Shown: positions 44,001-59,029, numbered from the stretch's first letter. The stretch is DNA of 64,000 nt from Isoetes taiwanensis (GCA_021234155.1 JAJEKV010000002.1:28262262-28326261), one strand, 5' to 3'. The notes: generated from the letters alone by a model not told the origin. Numbers and translations: made by a program.

Positions 44001-46226
44001 GGTACATTCACAAATAGTTAGCTTGGAAACTATTTGGGTTGAAAATAATAATATTGTGGTTCTCTGTTTCTTCCAAAATTAATTCTTTTCCTAGCATTTG
44101 ATTTCGGAGTATTTGATTCTCTAACATTTAACAGCGTGTTTGCTGTGTGTTTCTAGGATGACAATAATCTCTCCAGCAAAGACGAGAAGCTCTCTTTATG
44201 TTAGCATAAGGCCAAATTCAAAGTCAATGAAGCTGCAAGGTTTTCTTTTTCCTTTCTTCTTTTTTTAGCTCCAACAAGCAGACTTCAGGAAGTAAGATTA
44301 AAGAGTAAGTAATCCTTCCATTTTACATGTCTATGGTTGAGTGTTTGGCTGGCAAAATTTTCCTCTCTATTGCCGTGTTTTCTCTGTTTTATCTTTGTTT
44401 TATCCGTGTGAAGCAAGCGTTGTTTCTCTGGTTCAATTGCTGCCAATTTGAAGAAGCAGATGCAGGTAATGCGAATTTAACAAGTGAGAACATGGCAACA
44501 TATACATGCAATTGACTCCTTCCACGTTTAATTTCGACCACATGCAGGTTAGAGCTTAACATGTTACTTTGTTTTTGCTATTTTCTACTTGAAACTCGTG
44601 CAACTGGCATCAGCTTAATATGTGCAAGAAAATTAAGCATCATTTGCAAGATTTGTTGAATCACAAGAGTCACTGCGTGTCTATGATGGCGTAAGATATT
44701 GTGGTCATGGATTTCTCTCGCCAAAATGCAACCCATTCTTAATATGTGAAAGCTAGAAGAGCCTCTATAGTGGTTTATTAGAGCACCAGCTAAGGTATTA
44801 ATACTCCTAAGCATCCCTTGCATCGCAAATAAGAGTAAGAGCTTGATTGATGAAAGGCTATAACAATTTGAGTTTCTATACATTGAATGCCCGTTTAACA
44901 TGCATCTTTGACATGTGCAGGTGAGCAAGTAGAGATGTGTAGAGGAGGATAAGTGCCTGCAGTGCACATTATGTGATTTCTATACTGCTGCTTCATGAAA
45001 GGCCTTGATTGAGCACATCTAGTTTTGTTGTAGCAGTCCGGTTCTGTTGCAAATCGCCATAGCCAACATCTCTATCGGGCGCAGATTTCAATTTGGGCGC
45101 CTCTTGCATAAGTAGAAGAAGGTTGAATTACATGGCAACAATGGCAAGATAGAGCATTGCAATGGCACAAAAGCAAGCAGCAATCAATCTCTGGCGCCTC
45201 TCCGACCCACGACTATATGGTTTGAAGAGGAAATACAAGAAGATCTGTGTTAAGTTTTCACCATCTCCAAGTAATGATCCACGTGCATGTAGTGCTGTAT
45301 ATTTTTTCTGCATACCTAATTTCACAGTATTCATAGTTTATATCATGTTGAACAAAGTATTTTTATATAATATAGGGTTTTACACACTGGTGTCAGTGAA
45401 TATCAAGATATTGCATTGACTGAAACTGGGCCTTTTGGGAAGGTACATATTATTTGGATTTACAATACATTTTATTTAACTGTGGTCAATGATAGAACTT
45501 TGCACATAGAGGCATATGTTAAAACTCCAATGTTTAGATAATTATGATATGAAGTCGAATGTAGTTGGATCATTCAGGGGCCATTTTGATTTATTTGCTT
45601 CCATTGAATGTAATGGATTCTAATGTGTCTTTCTCTAGTGATTTGAAGACTAAATGCTTCCATATTAGACTGCAGTCTCAACGTTGCAAATTTGAACAGA
45701 TCTTCTGATTACTAGTTTGCTACATAAAATAGTTTTTAAATTGTATCTCATATGCATTATTTGTTCCAATTAGGTACTATTCTAGCTGACCTCATTTACA
45801 AGAGAAAGCTTCTATTATGTAGTCTTGCATGGCTATTTCATATTCTAAGACAATCCTGCAATTCTAAGAGCAGAATACTATATGATTTCCTTCGTTAATG
45901 AAAAATCAACCCTTGGCGTGACGTTAAAATCTCTTCTTCTTCTTCTTCTTCTTTAGCACCTAAACATGTTCTTTCTCTAGAACCATCCTCTCTCGAGGTC
46001 TTTCGCCCTCGAGTTTCTTATTCTCGTGATTATAATGATCCCACCCTTCGAGGTGAATATATGTGCTCTATTGTTGTCGTCATGTGTTATGTTGTTATAT
46101 ACTTTCACAGCTAGATCAATCCTCAAGGAACAATGGCACTCCATGCCTTCCACAGCGGCCCATAAGAGGCTGATGTCATTTGGAGGGGCCTCGTGTCAAT
46201 GAGGTGGATGTTGCTAGGAGGGGATC
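44001..46226. other. Anonymous intergenic DNA; no gene supported
   Basis: AT-rich with scattered short open frames on both strands, none with a recognisable domain or codon bias. A (CTT)n microsatellite lies at about 45932-45955, followed by a splice-acceptor-like TTTAG and a short open stretch to about 46050 of unknown meaning. Confidence 0.5.
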
Positions 46227-46732
46227 CAATGTGGGAATTTGACACCCCAGAGGGTGTCAAAAGCAAAAAAATGTGTCAAAGAGACATCTTCCGTAGAGAA
46301 AATGTGTCAAAAGAGAATTTATAGTTTGATAAAATGCGTCAAAAGAGACTTTAAAAATTTTTAAATGTGTCATTTGACACACTTAAGAATATTAAGTGTG
46401 TCAAAAAGAATTAGAGCCCCAAATACACAAGAGTTGTCTGTACAAGGCTTAATGTATGTTTATACTTAATAATGCAAGAAGAATTAATATTCAATAGAAT
46501 TTTTTATTTTCCTTATATTTATGTAAACTTATCAAAATTCATATTGTAATCTTTTTGTTGTAGAATTTCAAATTATTTTCTTCATTTGATAACATAAAAA
46601 AAAAAGTGTGTCAATGGTGTTCACAACACGTCAAATGAGACACAAAAAATTTGGAAGTGTGTCAATTGACACATTCAATTTTAAAAAGTGTGTCATAAGA
46701 AATACAATAAATAAGTTGAATTTCCCACACTG
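46227..46732. mobile_element. 506-bp hAT-type MITE with 8-bp TSD
   Basis: Termini CAATGTGGGAATTTGAC and GAATTTCCCACACTG are imperfect inverted repeats. They are flanked by AGGGGATC at 46219-46226 and 46733-46740, an exact 8-bp target duplication. TIRs of CAgTG type plus 8-bp TSDs identify the hAT superfamily. The interior contains over ten TGTGTCAAAA/TTGACACA words in both orientations, which could be transposase-binding subterminal repeats. No coding capacity. Confidence 0.88.
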
Positions 46733-46875
46733 AGGGGATCTCTCACATTTGTATGATCGAGCCATCGTATAGATATAGAGGACATCACGCTAGTCCTCCA
46801 AGAGAAACACAAAGGTCGCATGTGGGTTTGACATGGGAGCTAAAATAGATTTAATAATATACTTAACCTGCTTTT

Positions 46876-47118
46876 CTAGAGACTTACCACTTCATTCGAG
46901 AACGCCTCCTGGCATATTGGGCAAATCCTCTGGCCCAGGCCTTGGATGGCACGCCATTGGTGCTCATACATGTATTCTCGACCGTATAATGAAATTTGGT
47001 CCTTAGTACTTGGACGGAAGGGGTCACGAGTCAGTAAGGGGATTAGCGACAATAAATATCTATTGTTCTTCCCAAGGATGCGTATCTCATTTCTCGTGGC
47101 ATCCAGCTCTGCTTGCAT
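46876..47118 (-). CDS. Short fragment with CPIC motif, unknown
   Basis: An 80-codon frame read right to left, ending at 46876. It contains an amphipathic N-terminus (MQAELDATRNEIRILGKNN) and a C-terminal ICPICQEAF, reminiscent of the first half of a RING finger, but the second half is missing. Probably an exon fragment or chance frame; its 5' part abuts a local duplication. Confidence 0.2.
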   Translation of the reverse strand: MQAELDATRNEIRILGKNNRYLLSLIPLLTRDPFRPSTKDQISLYGREYMYEHQWRAIQGLGQRICPICQEAFSNEVVSL

Positions 47119-47130
47119 TTATTCTAGGGT

Positions 47131-47373
47131 TTGCCTCGCATGCTCGTACAGGTCTGATTATCCAAAATTTCCAAGGTATCCGTGGACGTTAAAAAAACTA
47201 TTCTATTCTATTCTATTCTATTCTATTCCTACATGCAGAGGCAGCTTATGAATCCCCACTTAGTCACGGGGACGCAGTTTGTTCTATTGTTTGCCTCACT
47301 TGCTAGTACAGGCCTAAATTTCCAAGGTATCTTCCTGCATGCAGATGCAACTTATGAATCCCCACTTAGTCAT
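47131..47373. repeat. Tandem duplication, one copy interrupted by a LINE tail
   Basis: TTGCCTCGCATGCTCGTACA to GAATCCCCACTTAGTCA (47131-47267) is repeated at 47291-47373 with about 10% difference. The first copy contains an extra 48 bp (47180-47227); the second is the uninterrupted version. Confidence 0.85.
47180..47227 (+). mobile_element. Extremely 5'-truncated LINE insertion (48 bp)
   Basis: CCGTGGACGTTAAAAAAACT followed by (ATTCT)n is the 3' terminus of the LINE family found complete-ended at 59.4 kb and 61.5 kb. Only the last ~17 bp of element plus tail were inserted, between GGTAT and CCTACATGCAG of the duplicated host sequence. Confidence 0.8.
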
Positions 47374-48595
47374 GATGATTACCCAACTAATGCATGCAGT
47401 GATTGAGAGAGGAGGTAATGAATTGAAAATTAGGATTAGAATCATCTAGTTATAATCTTATCTTATGAACTAAAAGGTCACATCTATTTTTTATTGAGAC
47501 ATTATCTAGTGTACTGGTACTTTGGGATTGTAAATGGATGTTTTGCAATGTGCATATTGGAAGACGTGTTTATTATATCAATGGGCGTGATTCTCTTTGT
47601 GAGAGGATTCAATTCTTCACCAACGTGTGGGCAAAGTTCTTTATATTAACCTAGAATTAGTCTGTAACAAGTTTAGACAAAATCCTCAAATCGAAATGTA
47701 TTTGCAAGTGCAGCACAGATTGCATCTACTCTGAGTAGTTAATCTTTATTCATAAACTCGTACAGGCGCTACTTAACGTTGTGAGTATTCAAACTTTTTG
47801 TGCTAGAGTTTCTCTGTCGTCTTTTCCTCCAAGTTGCCAGGAGGTCAACTCGAGAGGCTTGTCACAAAATTCCAATGCATATCACATATAAATTGACCAA
47901 ACGGTTAGACGTAATTTCTGTGATACAGAACAATGTTCATTTCCATCCACACCAATATTGCTATTGGTTCAAAGATTTAGTATTCATCACCTACGAAGAA
48001 ATTGCAAGAGGGTACATGCACAAACTTCTGGGCATTGCATATTTTAACAATCAAAATATTGTGCGGACTCTAGAAATACAATATAGTAGCTCCAACTAAG
48101 TACGCCATCAAAATTATATAAAAACTTTCAAAAAGTCGTACAAATATATATACCTTCTGCATCACTCAAAAATATTTGGGGCATAGGCAATGCCATGAAT
48201 GCAGTGAAATATATCTTCTCTATTTGTTCAAGTATTTTATCCGAAACTTCAAACTTGGAACTTTTGCGCATAATGAACAATGTCGGGACATCTTTGCTTA
48301 CTCGTTTGAATTTTATAGATATTTATTGGCCTAATAATTCTACAGAATTCTAGTTTCTCGTGAAATTTCAAATGTGTGTGAATGCTATACACATGATAAC
48401 GTAATAGCAACTTAGGTTGCATTCTGTCCTATCCACCAATCATACAGCGCCATGTGGCATAGTTTCTCTTTCCTGAATCCCTCCCCAGCTCAACAACGAC
48501 AGTGCAAAAGCGACGGATCAACAGCGACGGCTCAGAGTGACGGATTTACATCATATTCTGGCTAGTTTAGGGTATGGTCGCCATGTTTCGCGCAC
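47374..48595. other. Intergenic DNA; no gene supported
   Basis: A 99-codon frame (47800-48099, +) contains no recognisable domain and lies in AT-rich sequence without promoter or splice support. Nothing else was recognised. Confidence 0.5.
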
Positions 48596-48597
48596 TT

Positions 48598-48730
48598 AAG
48601 GAAGGAAGGAAGGAAGGAAGGAAGGTACTTTTATCGTCCACGGAGACCAATCGGTCTATGGGACCCAATACAAAAACGCAGCAAGCGGATTACTGCCCGG
48701 ATTAAAAAACCCCCGCCCCGAAGGGGCAAA
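48598..48730 (-). mobile_element. LINE 3'-end fragment, minus strand, with (TTCC)n tail
   Basis: ATCGTCCACGGAGACCAATC and GGGACCCAATACAAAAACGC match the 3' UTR of the LINEs at 59.3-59.4 and 61.5-61.6 kb. Homology extends to the CCCCCGCCCCGAAGGGG hairpin and stops near 48730. In place of the pentanucleotide (TTCTA)n tail there is (GGAA)n on the plus strand, 48598-48625. Confidence 0.85.
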
Positions 48731-49374
48731 CTAAAAAATGGAGGCACGGTCAAAGTCAAAATTGGTTAAAGACATGTTTTCTGGATACTTAATGTGTTTG
48801 CGTTTCTAATGAAAAAAACAAGGTGCTGTGCACGGAGGGTTGCCCTCCATGGCCAGAGGGTATTTTTGCACAATCATACCTATACCATGTCGCAAAGCGC
48901 GGGCATGAAGTCTGTCCAGATGTGGTCGAGCGGCGTTGCGGAGTGCATGGTGGTTTTGACTTGTTGTAACCCTGCTGTCGATAGTGAAGTTCCAGTTGGT
49001 AAGTCGGTGCTTTAGGAAAAATCACGCCATTGTTTTCACTCGCGAGACAGCCTTGTAGGCCATTCCGTGCATGTGCATGCCTCTGGAGTTGAAGCATAGA
49101 TGTTTGACTGTGCAGCCATGTGACCTGTGTACCGTCTTAGCCGCGACGAGTTTGATGGGGAACTGGCATCTCATGATCTTGTGCCTCTGAGGCTATGGCA
49201 GACACATTCTTGGGCTATGGCAGAGGCCGCTTCATTGCAAGACACAGCCAACAGAGGCATGTAATGTAATCGTCAATAGCCTGTAATAAACAAAGCTACT
49301 AGCTACATTTGTAATTTATCCATGTAGTCATAACGCATGTAAAAATAGTTAAGACAAGTTACAATATACAGATA
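48731..49374. other. Intergenic DNA; no gene supported
   Basis: Short frames exist on both strands (for example 48789-49097) without domain or context support. Likely 3' flank of the protease pseudogene. Confidence 0.45.
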
Positions 49375-49980
49375 TCATGGTTGAACAGCAGCCATAACAC
49401 TTGATACCATAGTGTTCAATCCACATTCTGCTTTCCCTCTGCGAATTTTGTAGTAGCCTTGCTCACCCCAGCCTGGACCCGAAGAATTCTTGATGATCCA
49501 ATAAGGCTTGTCAGATAGTCTAATGGGAGAAAAACCTTTAGAGCCATATCCAACAAGCAGAACGCCATGGTCAATGCGCCGCTTGCTGCAAATGAATGGG
49601 CAAGATACTCCTCCAACATATGTTTGCATGAAGACAACATTTATCCCAACTGCAGACATTGCCAATATATAATCACATAACAGCTAATAATAGTAACCAA
49701 AAATGTTAGCATTCAGAACATGGCTTATCTGCCGACCTGCCAAAGGACCATGCTTCACTAGGTTAGCAGCAATCTGCTTTTCATCTAGAGATATGGTAGA
49801 AAAGTTTGACACTGTTGCAGCAATGTGGTTGTTCTCAAATTTACATTGGCCATCTACCCCTTCATATGGGTAATCCTTCTCAAGTTCTAGGCCATCAGCT
49901 TGTATTACATAATTATATGCAATGCTCATTAGGCCACAATTACATCCAGAATCACAGGCATCAGGTTCTGAAGGATCACA
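49375..49980 (-). pseudogene. RD19/cathepsin F-like papain-family cysteine protease, C-terminal exons
   Basis: Two exons on the minus strand. Exon 49737-49980 (acceptor CTTACAG) encodes CDPSEPDACDSGCNCGLM and the block EKDYPYEGVDGQCKF ... IAANLVKHGPLA. Intron 49650-49736. Exon 49375-49649 encodes FMQTYVGGVSCPFICSKR, the catalytic-His motif DHGVLLVGYG and the catalytic-Asn motif YWIIKNSSGPGWG, ending CGLNTMVSSV and a stop. These are hallmarks of the plant RD19 subfamily of C1A proteases, which work in vacuoles or are secreted. The usual NSWG is NSSG, and KRRIDHG has an extra residue. The exon with the catalytic Cys (CGSCW) is not found upstream, so the gene is broken. The propeptide part lies 2.7 kb away at 52.7-52.9 kb. 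Confidence 0.85.
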
Positions 49981-49981
49981 C

Positions 49982-50721
49982 TGTAAGGAACATTAAGTTA
50001 ATATGATAGCTCTAATTGACAGAAAAGAATTTATTTTAGTTGACAGAAAAGAATCTATTTTAGTTTTCTTATGCAGGAACCGATAAATAGAACTTTCGTA
50101 CCATTCTTGCAGCAAAAATGCCAAGAAGCTTCTTCGTTAAATAAAATCAACAAAAAACTTTTTCAACCAGAGAAGAGTTTCATTTAGAGCACAAAATATC
50201 AAAAGAAAAAATGTCTCACGACAGACACACACTCTACACCATCTCTATGGCTATCGGATTTTATACATACTAATGACATAAGTTGTGATGGCACCTCGGG
50301 TTTAATTTTGGGTACCAAAGTGGTTTGATAGCCCGAGTTAATGAAGCATAGAAAAGGCTCCTTGTGAACTCAAGAGGGAAGCCATCCGCTAGCAAAAATT
50401 AGACTTGTGCTCATCATGCATAGCCACTTTGGTATAGCCCAAGGGAGTACATTACAAGGGCCATGCTAGCAAAAATTAGACTTGTCTCATCATGCATAGC
50501 CACTTTGTCATAGCCCAAGGGAGTACATTACAAGGGCCATGCATAAAACTTTGCATTTCCACTTGCAACAATATATTATAGCCTTGAGGTATTGTATAGT
50601 GTATGGCAGTTAATACAATAGATGGCTTATTTTAAAAATGCCGTTGTGCTTGATGACTTGTGCAAGCACAGACTTGTCAAGTCCTAAGAAAACCTTCCCA
50701 AAGAAGGACGCAACAATTCAG
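49982..50721. other. Intervening DNA inside the broken protease locus, with a local duplication
   Basis: No coding match. Direct repeat TTGACAGAAAAGAATTTATT/TTGACAGAAAAGAATCTATT near 50017-50060, and the 77-bp duplication listed separately. The expected catalytic-Cys exon of the protease is not here. Confidence 0.5.
50388..50541. repeat. 77-bp tandem duplication
   Basis: GCTAGCAAAAATTAGACTTG to TACATTACAAGGGCCAT occurs at 50388-50464 and 50465-50540 with three small differences. A recent local event with no known function. Confidence 0.9.
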
Positions 50722-52617
50722 TTAGTCGAATAATGTCTTTTGCCTCACTACCCCTACCAATGCAACCTTGTTGGGTTTCAAACTGGCTTTTTGCATTACT
50801 TGAAAGAGCTTAATTGTGTCATGGCAATTGCTATGCTGTGCATATACTAAAATCACAGTATTCCATGAAATCCAGTCTTGTAAAGGCATGTGATCAAATA
50901 TTATACTTGCACCATCTAAACACCCGCATTTGGCATACATATTAATAATAATATTAATAAGAATAGAGCATTGGCCATAGATGTATCTGGTTGAGAAAAG
51001 TCACTGATGATGCTAGCATGTAGCATCTTTGCTTTGGGAGGCAATCAAGCTGGTGCAGGAATCAAGCATGCTGATAAAACTGACTTCATTTAGCTTCATC
51101 CCTTCTTCCTGCATATTTTGAAAATGCCTAAAAAACATCTATGTTATTTGCGTAGGATGCAAGCAGAGTTGTCCGTGTAACTATATCATCTTCATACACG
51201 TTCCTAAAACTACATTCTACATCATTTATGCTGGCGAATCGCCCGTACATCATGAGAGATATTAAGACTGTGAGGTCCGATCCAAATCCATCATTAAGAA
51301 CATGCGCATGCACAAGCTTGCCCTCTGCTATTGTGCAGCACCAATCTAAAATAGTGGTAAAGGTAATACCATTAAGTTTCACCTTTTTCACGACATTTCC
51401 TCCTGTAACATGGTGCACAACTTTGCGGGAATAACAAAGAATTATGGAAGTGTAGGAAATGACGTTTCTCCGAACCATGCTATTGAAAGTGGAAAAACAT
51501 CTTTTAAAGAATCACATTTATCATAATGATTCGAAGAACATTACCGATAGTGGTATCCAAGTCAATTTTACTTTTCATAATACATCCATGAACAAGCTTA
51601 CCAACCGAGAAGGCAATCAAATTGGGGCGTGCATTGAGGACCGTTATGAAGGTAACTTTGTCGCTTTGCACCTTCCCGGCCGCATTTCTTGAAAAATAAA
51701 GAATGCCTCCTTCTTACATGCAAAGCATATGCTCCAACCATAGCAAACCATGTAATCGATTTCGATTTTGTAATCAGAAAAGACTTTGATGCAAGTAAGT
51801 ACGCCGGCCGTGCATTTTGCATACATACTTGATGAAGGCATTTGCCACATGTGTACATCCAAATCATGACCACACTTGATGGCATGGCCATGGATAAGTT
51901 TTCCTTCGTAATGCATGTTACACCAAAGATGCATTTAAAGATGTGATAAATGTGAGATGGTCCGGACATATACCTTCTGTTGCATCAATTGCATAAGCTT
52001 TTAAAGTGCAGCGATTGCCAAGACCGTAATTGGCAAAGACTGCTATCATAGAATTCCGGGATACTATATTCTTCAGTGTGATCTTCTCAAATATCAAGAT
52101 CGCATCATCCAACCCGCCACATATTCCATAAATGCTTACTAAAGCATTAGCCAATAAAACATCGACTCCATCGCCCGGTTCTAAGATGCAAGCATGAATA
52201 AGCATACCCTCGAAAAAGCAGTTAAAAGATGCTTTCAAACCAAAGCCGAAAAACTAATCCTATCCGCTTGCCATGCTCCAAAAACATTTGTTTATAAACA
52301 TGAAGGGCTTTCTCACTCTGCCCATATTGGTCATATGCAGAAATCATGATGGTCCAAGAAAACATGTTTTTATCAACAATCACATCAAAAAATTCAGATG
52401 CATCCGTCATAGCTCCACATTTCCCATACATCTCAACAAGCAAGTTATCTAAAAACACAACTGGCTTGAGCCCAGAATGTAAAATTTCTACATGGACTTT
52501 CTTGCCTTGTACCAAGGCTTTTAAACTTTCATATAATCGCAGAAGTGGCCCAAATGCGGCTGAATCTAGGTGACCCCGATCAGGAGCCATGTTTCCACTC
52601 ACAAAGCCTGGCGCCAT
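50722..52617 (-). pseudogene. PLS-type pentatricopeptide repeat (PPR) gene, broken by many frameshifts
   Basis: Reading right to left from ATG 52617, consecutive PPR-like segments appear in changing frames: LDNLLVEMYGKCGAMTDASE and WTIMISAYDQYGQSEKAL (52222-52617), LLANALVSIYGICGGLDDA (51918-52238), further degenerate motifs (51598-51969 and 51128-51478, VHAHVLNDGFGSDL), and MYAKCGCLDGASIIFD ... SWNTVILVYAQH (50722-50940). The repeated NxLVxMYxKCGxxxxAxxxF and WNxxIxxYAQ patterns are typical of PLS-class PPR proteins, which are organellar RNA-editing factors. No E or DYW domain is visible at the end. At least five frame changes make it a pseudogene. No introns are needed, consistent with the usually intron-poor PPR family and possibly with retroposition. 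Confidence 0.85.
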
Positions 52618-52716
52618 CCGATAGACTAAAATATTTTACATTGACACCTCTTCGACAGATCCGAAGGAGTGTTGGACGCAACCTTAGGAATTTAGACCCA
52701 AATAGCGAGTCTCAAA

Positions 52717-52960
52717 TTAAAGGTCAGAGAACTTGGTAATCCCGTGCTTAGCTCCAGGATCCAATGCCTGATTTTCTACAGCCCTTAACAAATTGGAACG
52801 GACAATGGCCAGGCGCTTCTTATATTCAGGGTCAGTATCATAACTCCGGCCATAGGCATCAACAAAGAGCCCGTAGTAGTGTTCAAGATTGAGCAAAGAG
52901 CCCGTAGAAGTGTTCAAGATTGAGCAGCGTCGTGGATGCCTCTACCGGTTAGCCGGTTTC
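52717..52960 (-). pseudogene. Cysteine protease propeptide (I29 inhibitor) fragment
   Basis: LNLEHYYGLFVDAYGRSYD ... EYKKRLAIVRSNLLRA ... HGITKFSDL is the ERFNIN/GxTKFSDL propeptide of papain-family proteases, on the same strand as the C-terminal exons at 49.4-50.0 kb. It stops immediately after KFSDL, where the mature domain should start, and the PPR pseudogene begins 100 bp further on. The start is damaged by a 31-bp tandem duplication that shifts the frame. No signal peptide is seen upstream. It is most simply the other end of the same disrupted protease gene. Confidence 0.75.
52863..52924. repeat. 31-bp tandem duplication within the protease propeptide
   Basis: CAAAGAGCCCGTAGTAGTGT... 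and CAAAGAGCCCGTAGAAGTGT... follow each other directly, 31 bp each with one mismatch. Because 31 is not a multiple of three, it shifts the reading frame of the propeptide. Confidence 0.9.
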
Positions 52961-54780
52961 CAAATGGATGCCCAAGAACAGCCACGACCGCCAGCTTACA
53001 CCCTGCAGCAAGTTTTGAGCAGTCATCGGCACATTCCTAGCATATACTAGCATATACATGGAATATGCCATAAACTCCACATAAACAAGGGCTTGCCCCC
53101 CTAGGGGCAACCCAAAAAAATCGCCTTGATTCTGACATATCTATAAAAAGTTAGAGTAGGCGGAAGAGGAGGGGGTCTAATGGCCCCCTCCGTGAGGCCG
53201 GTCCCCTTCCTAGCGCACAGGGGGTTTCCATCCATTTCTTTGAAGATTTTCAAGAGATTTAAGAGGCAAACATGGGAGATGTCTATATCCTTAGAAAGCC
53301 CTTTCAAATAGCTTTCAAATGCACGTGTCCATGTGCCAAACAAGATGTGAAAGAGAAGTTACGACACTTTTAGTGAAGAGCCCATAATTTGTGGGGGATG
53401 GGCCCATAAACCGTGGTGGATGGGCCCTGTTATCATGACATCAAATCTTAGCCATTGATTTTTTATTTTAACGGTCTGCAACATATGTTCAAAGGGAGGG
53501 GGGTGAGCGATGACGGGTCTATGCGCGAAGGAAGGCGACCATACTCTACATCTCATTCTAGAGCATTTACTTAACATTCAGCCCTTCTACCCCTCATTCC
53601 GATATTTTTACCTGTAATTTTGAAGCTTTTACCCCAGTTTTACCCCTGATTCCAAAATTCTTACTGCCCACAAAATGCAACCTAAGCATTAGCATCACAC
53701 TCGTGTTTGATTCCTGCGCCATGTAGGCAATTACAGGCAGAGCACATGCAGACCATTTCCATTTTCAATCGCATAACTTACCTTTTTTATTCTGGTGACA
53801 GAGCAGCAAACGCCCAAGAAGATTTGAGATAGCCGGTTTGGATACGTAGGAGAACTGGAAGTCGGTTGCCCTAAACGACAAACTCCAGGGCAACTTCAGT
53901 TTTTCAGATGCAGTAATGGTGCATCTGAAAATTCTACCGGATGCAGTGCCATGTCACCTAATTTGAGTTCCGGTGGAAGCAATGGGAACAGCAAATCGTG
54001 GAGCCAGGAGTGCCATATGGCACAGTATTTCCGGTAGATGACCCTAATGGAGATGGACCCTAAGTTGCTATCACGTTTCAAGAATAGATTAGATTCTGGG
54101 CACCGCGCGGAGGCATTTGACATGCCCAGAATCTGGGCAAAACAAACATTCTTGAATACGGAAGTGGAACTTCTTCCCCCCTTTTTTTTAAGAAGAATTC
54201 CTTGCCATAAGAGAAAGGGAGACCAATTTTCTTATGTCAGGAATCCTTGCCCAGAAACGAGGACAAAATCTACGGCACTAATGAACAAATGGACAAAACG
54301 AGGTCCTTACCTCGGCATCCAGAAATGCCTTTGTCAATCTCAGACAAACTCTCCGGCAGCAAGGTCCTTACTCCTTACCTCGGCATCCAGAAATGCTTTA
54401 TCAATAATTCTCCTTCAGATTAACTAAAAGACCTGATTAGAGAAATCTCGCTTTGATGTAGTCTCTATTGGATTGGGACAAAAAACTCGTAGTAAGCTGA
54501 CACTTTTGTATGCTTAATGATTTTCAAAATCAGAACATGAACTCATTATCAAAGCCATTCACAATACGTCATTAAATCACTATATGTGCAAACCACCATA
54601 GCATAATTTTGATCTCCAAAATTGTTGCGATGCTCAACATATAAGAAATAAACTATATGTTAGGAACGTTTAGCTTCTTGCGCTTCAATTAAGGACTTGC
54701 ATAACTGGTGATTCGCGAAGTTTGGACCCTGCGTCGAAGAACTGACATGAATCATACTGCAAAAGAGCCATGATATAACA
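52961..54780. other. Intergenic DNA between protease locus and CIPK; no gene supported
   Basis: Several open frames of 70-130 codons (for example 54038-54427, +) lack recognisable domains. A ~23-bp direct repeat, CTTACCTCGGCATCCAGAAA, occurs at about 54306 and 54374. The 3' part is expected to contain the CIPK 3' UTR (below 54781); no clear polyadenylation signal was assigned. Confidence 0.5.
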
Positions 54781-58063
<3,283 letters not shown>

Positions 58064-58103
58064 TGCGAAATCGTTCTCGCCAACCCAACAGAGTATATCA
58101 CAA

Positions 58104-58114
58104 GCTTATATAGT
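58104..58114 (-). promoter_or_regulatory. Candidate TATA box of the CIPK gene
   Basis: On the minus strand CTATATAAGCT lies about 40-50 bp upstream of the start codon at 58063. This would leave a very short 5' UTR, so either the leader is short or this TATA is not the used one and a 5' UTR intron exists further upstream. Confidence 0.4.
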
Positions 58115-59029
58115 GTCGGATCTCTAAAATTTCCCACAAAGGGCAGCTGCATGCTCCAGAGGACGAATGTTTTCGGGACCCAAAGCAAAATCAACTTAAA
58201 ATGAAGAATGAAGCAAAACTTCCTCAGAGTACGTGATCAATTTCAATACTATCTGCCATTGCCCTTTGCAGCCAGAAAAAAAAGGGAAATCAGCCTTCCG
58301 ATGCAAATGCCAAGAGAATTCACTAACTGTCCATGGATCACAAAACCGGTCATCTGTGCTAAGGCAAAACTGCACGAAAATGGCAACAGGAAGATGGGCT
58401 GGCTTGAGCATTCGATCTGCAAGGAAAAATTGATGCGCTGGGAGCTAATGAGATGAACGAGCAATCAGCAGAATTTGTACTATGCAAATCTATGCCCCTA
58501 ACTACGCAACCATACATAGGCATGAATTTAGAAGCAATGACCAAAATACTAGTGACAGCGGCACACTCGTGCTCTGGTGCAAGCTGCTCTTCTTCTCTCT
58601 TCTATTTCCTTTGCTTTTTTTTTTGCTTTCCTTTTTTTAGCCGATAGACAAATTATATAAATTTATCTGGGACTTAGCTAACAATGAAATATCATATTTT
58701 TGTTAAGCGAGCTTTTTCAGCATCCTCTTACAGTAGTAGCCCAAAATTGATACATTCTTTAGTAGATTATGACTCTTCATGTGGTAGTCCTTCAAGAACT
58801 TGCCTACCCTACCCCATGCTAGTTGAATTATAATAATCATACACCCAGGACCACGCCCATCCCTACACCCAGGACTGTGTAGATCATGCCCCACTTTGCT
58901 ACTTGCATCTTTAGAAGAACACGCTATTGGTCGAGCAATTGCTTAATACACATGCATCAGCTGTGCATGCATCACTGCTCAAACAGATATGCATCATCTA
59001 TAGGTGCATCAACTGCTCTCTCATTGAGG
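58115..59029. other. CIPK upstream region; no gene supported
   Basis: Contains several 60-80-codon frames on both strands without domains, a T-rich tract at 58600-58640, and AT-rich DNA to 58880. Likely promoter and intergenic DNA. Confidence 0.5.

Noticed and set aside
45162-45419. 85-codon frame
   Set aside because: AT-rich, no domain, no neighbouring splice or promoter support; an antisense frame overlaps it.
54038-54427. 129-codon frame upstream of the CIPK 3' end
   Set aside because: No recognisable domain, includes a local direct repeat, and composition is like the surrounding intergenic DNA.
58208-58544. Overlapping small frames just upstream of the CIPK gene
   Set aside because: Several frames are open on both strands at once, none has a domain; more likely promoter or 5' flanking DNA.
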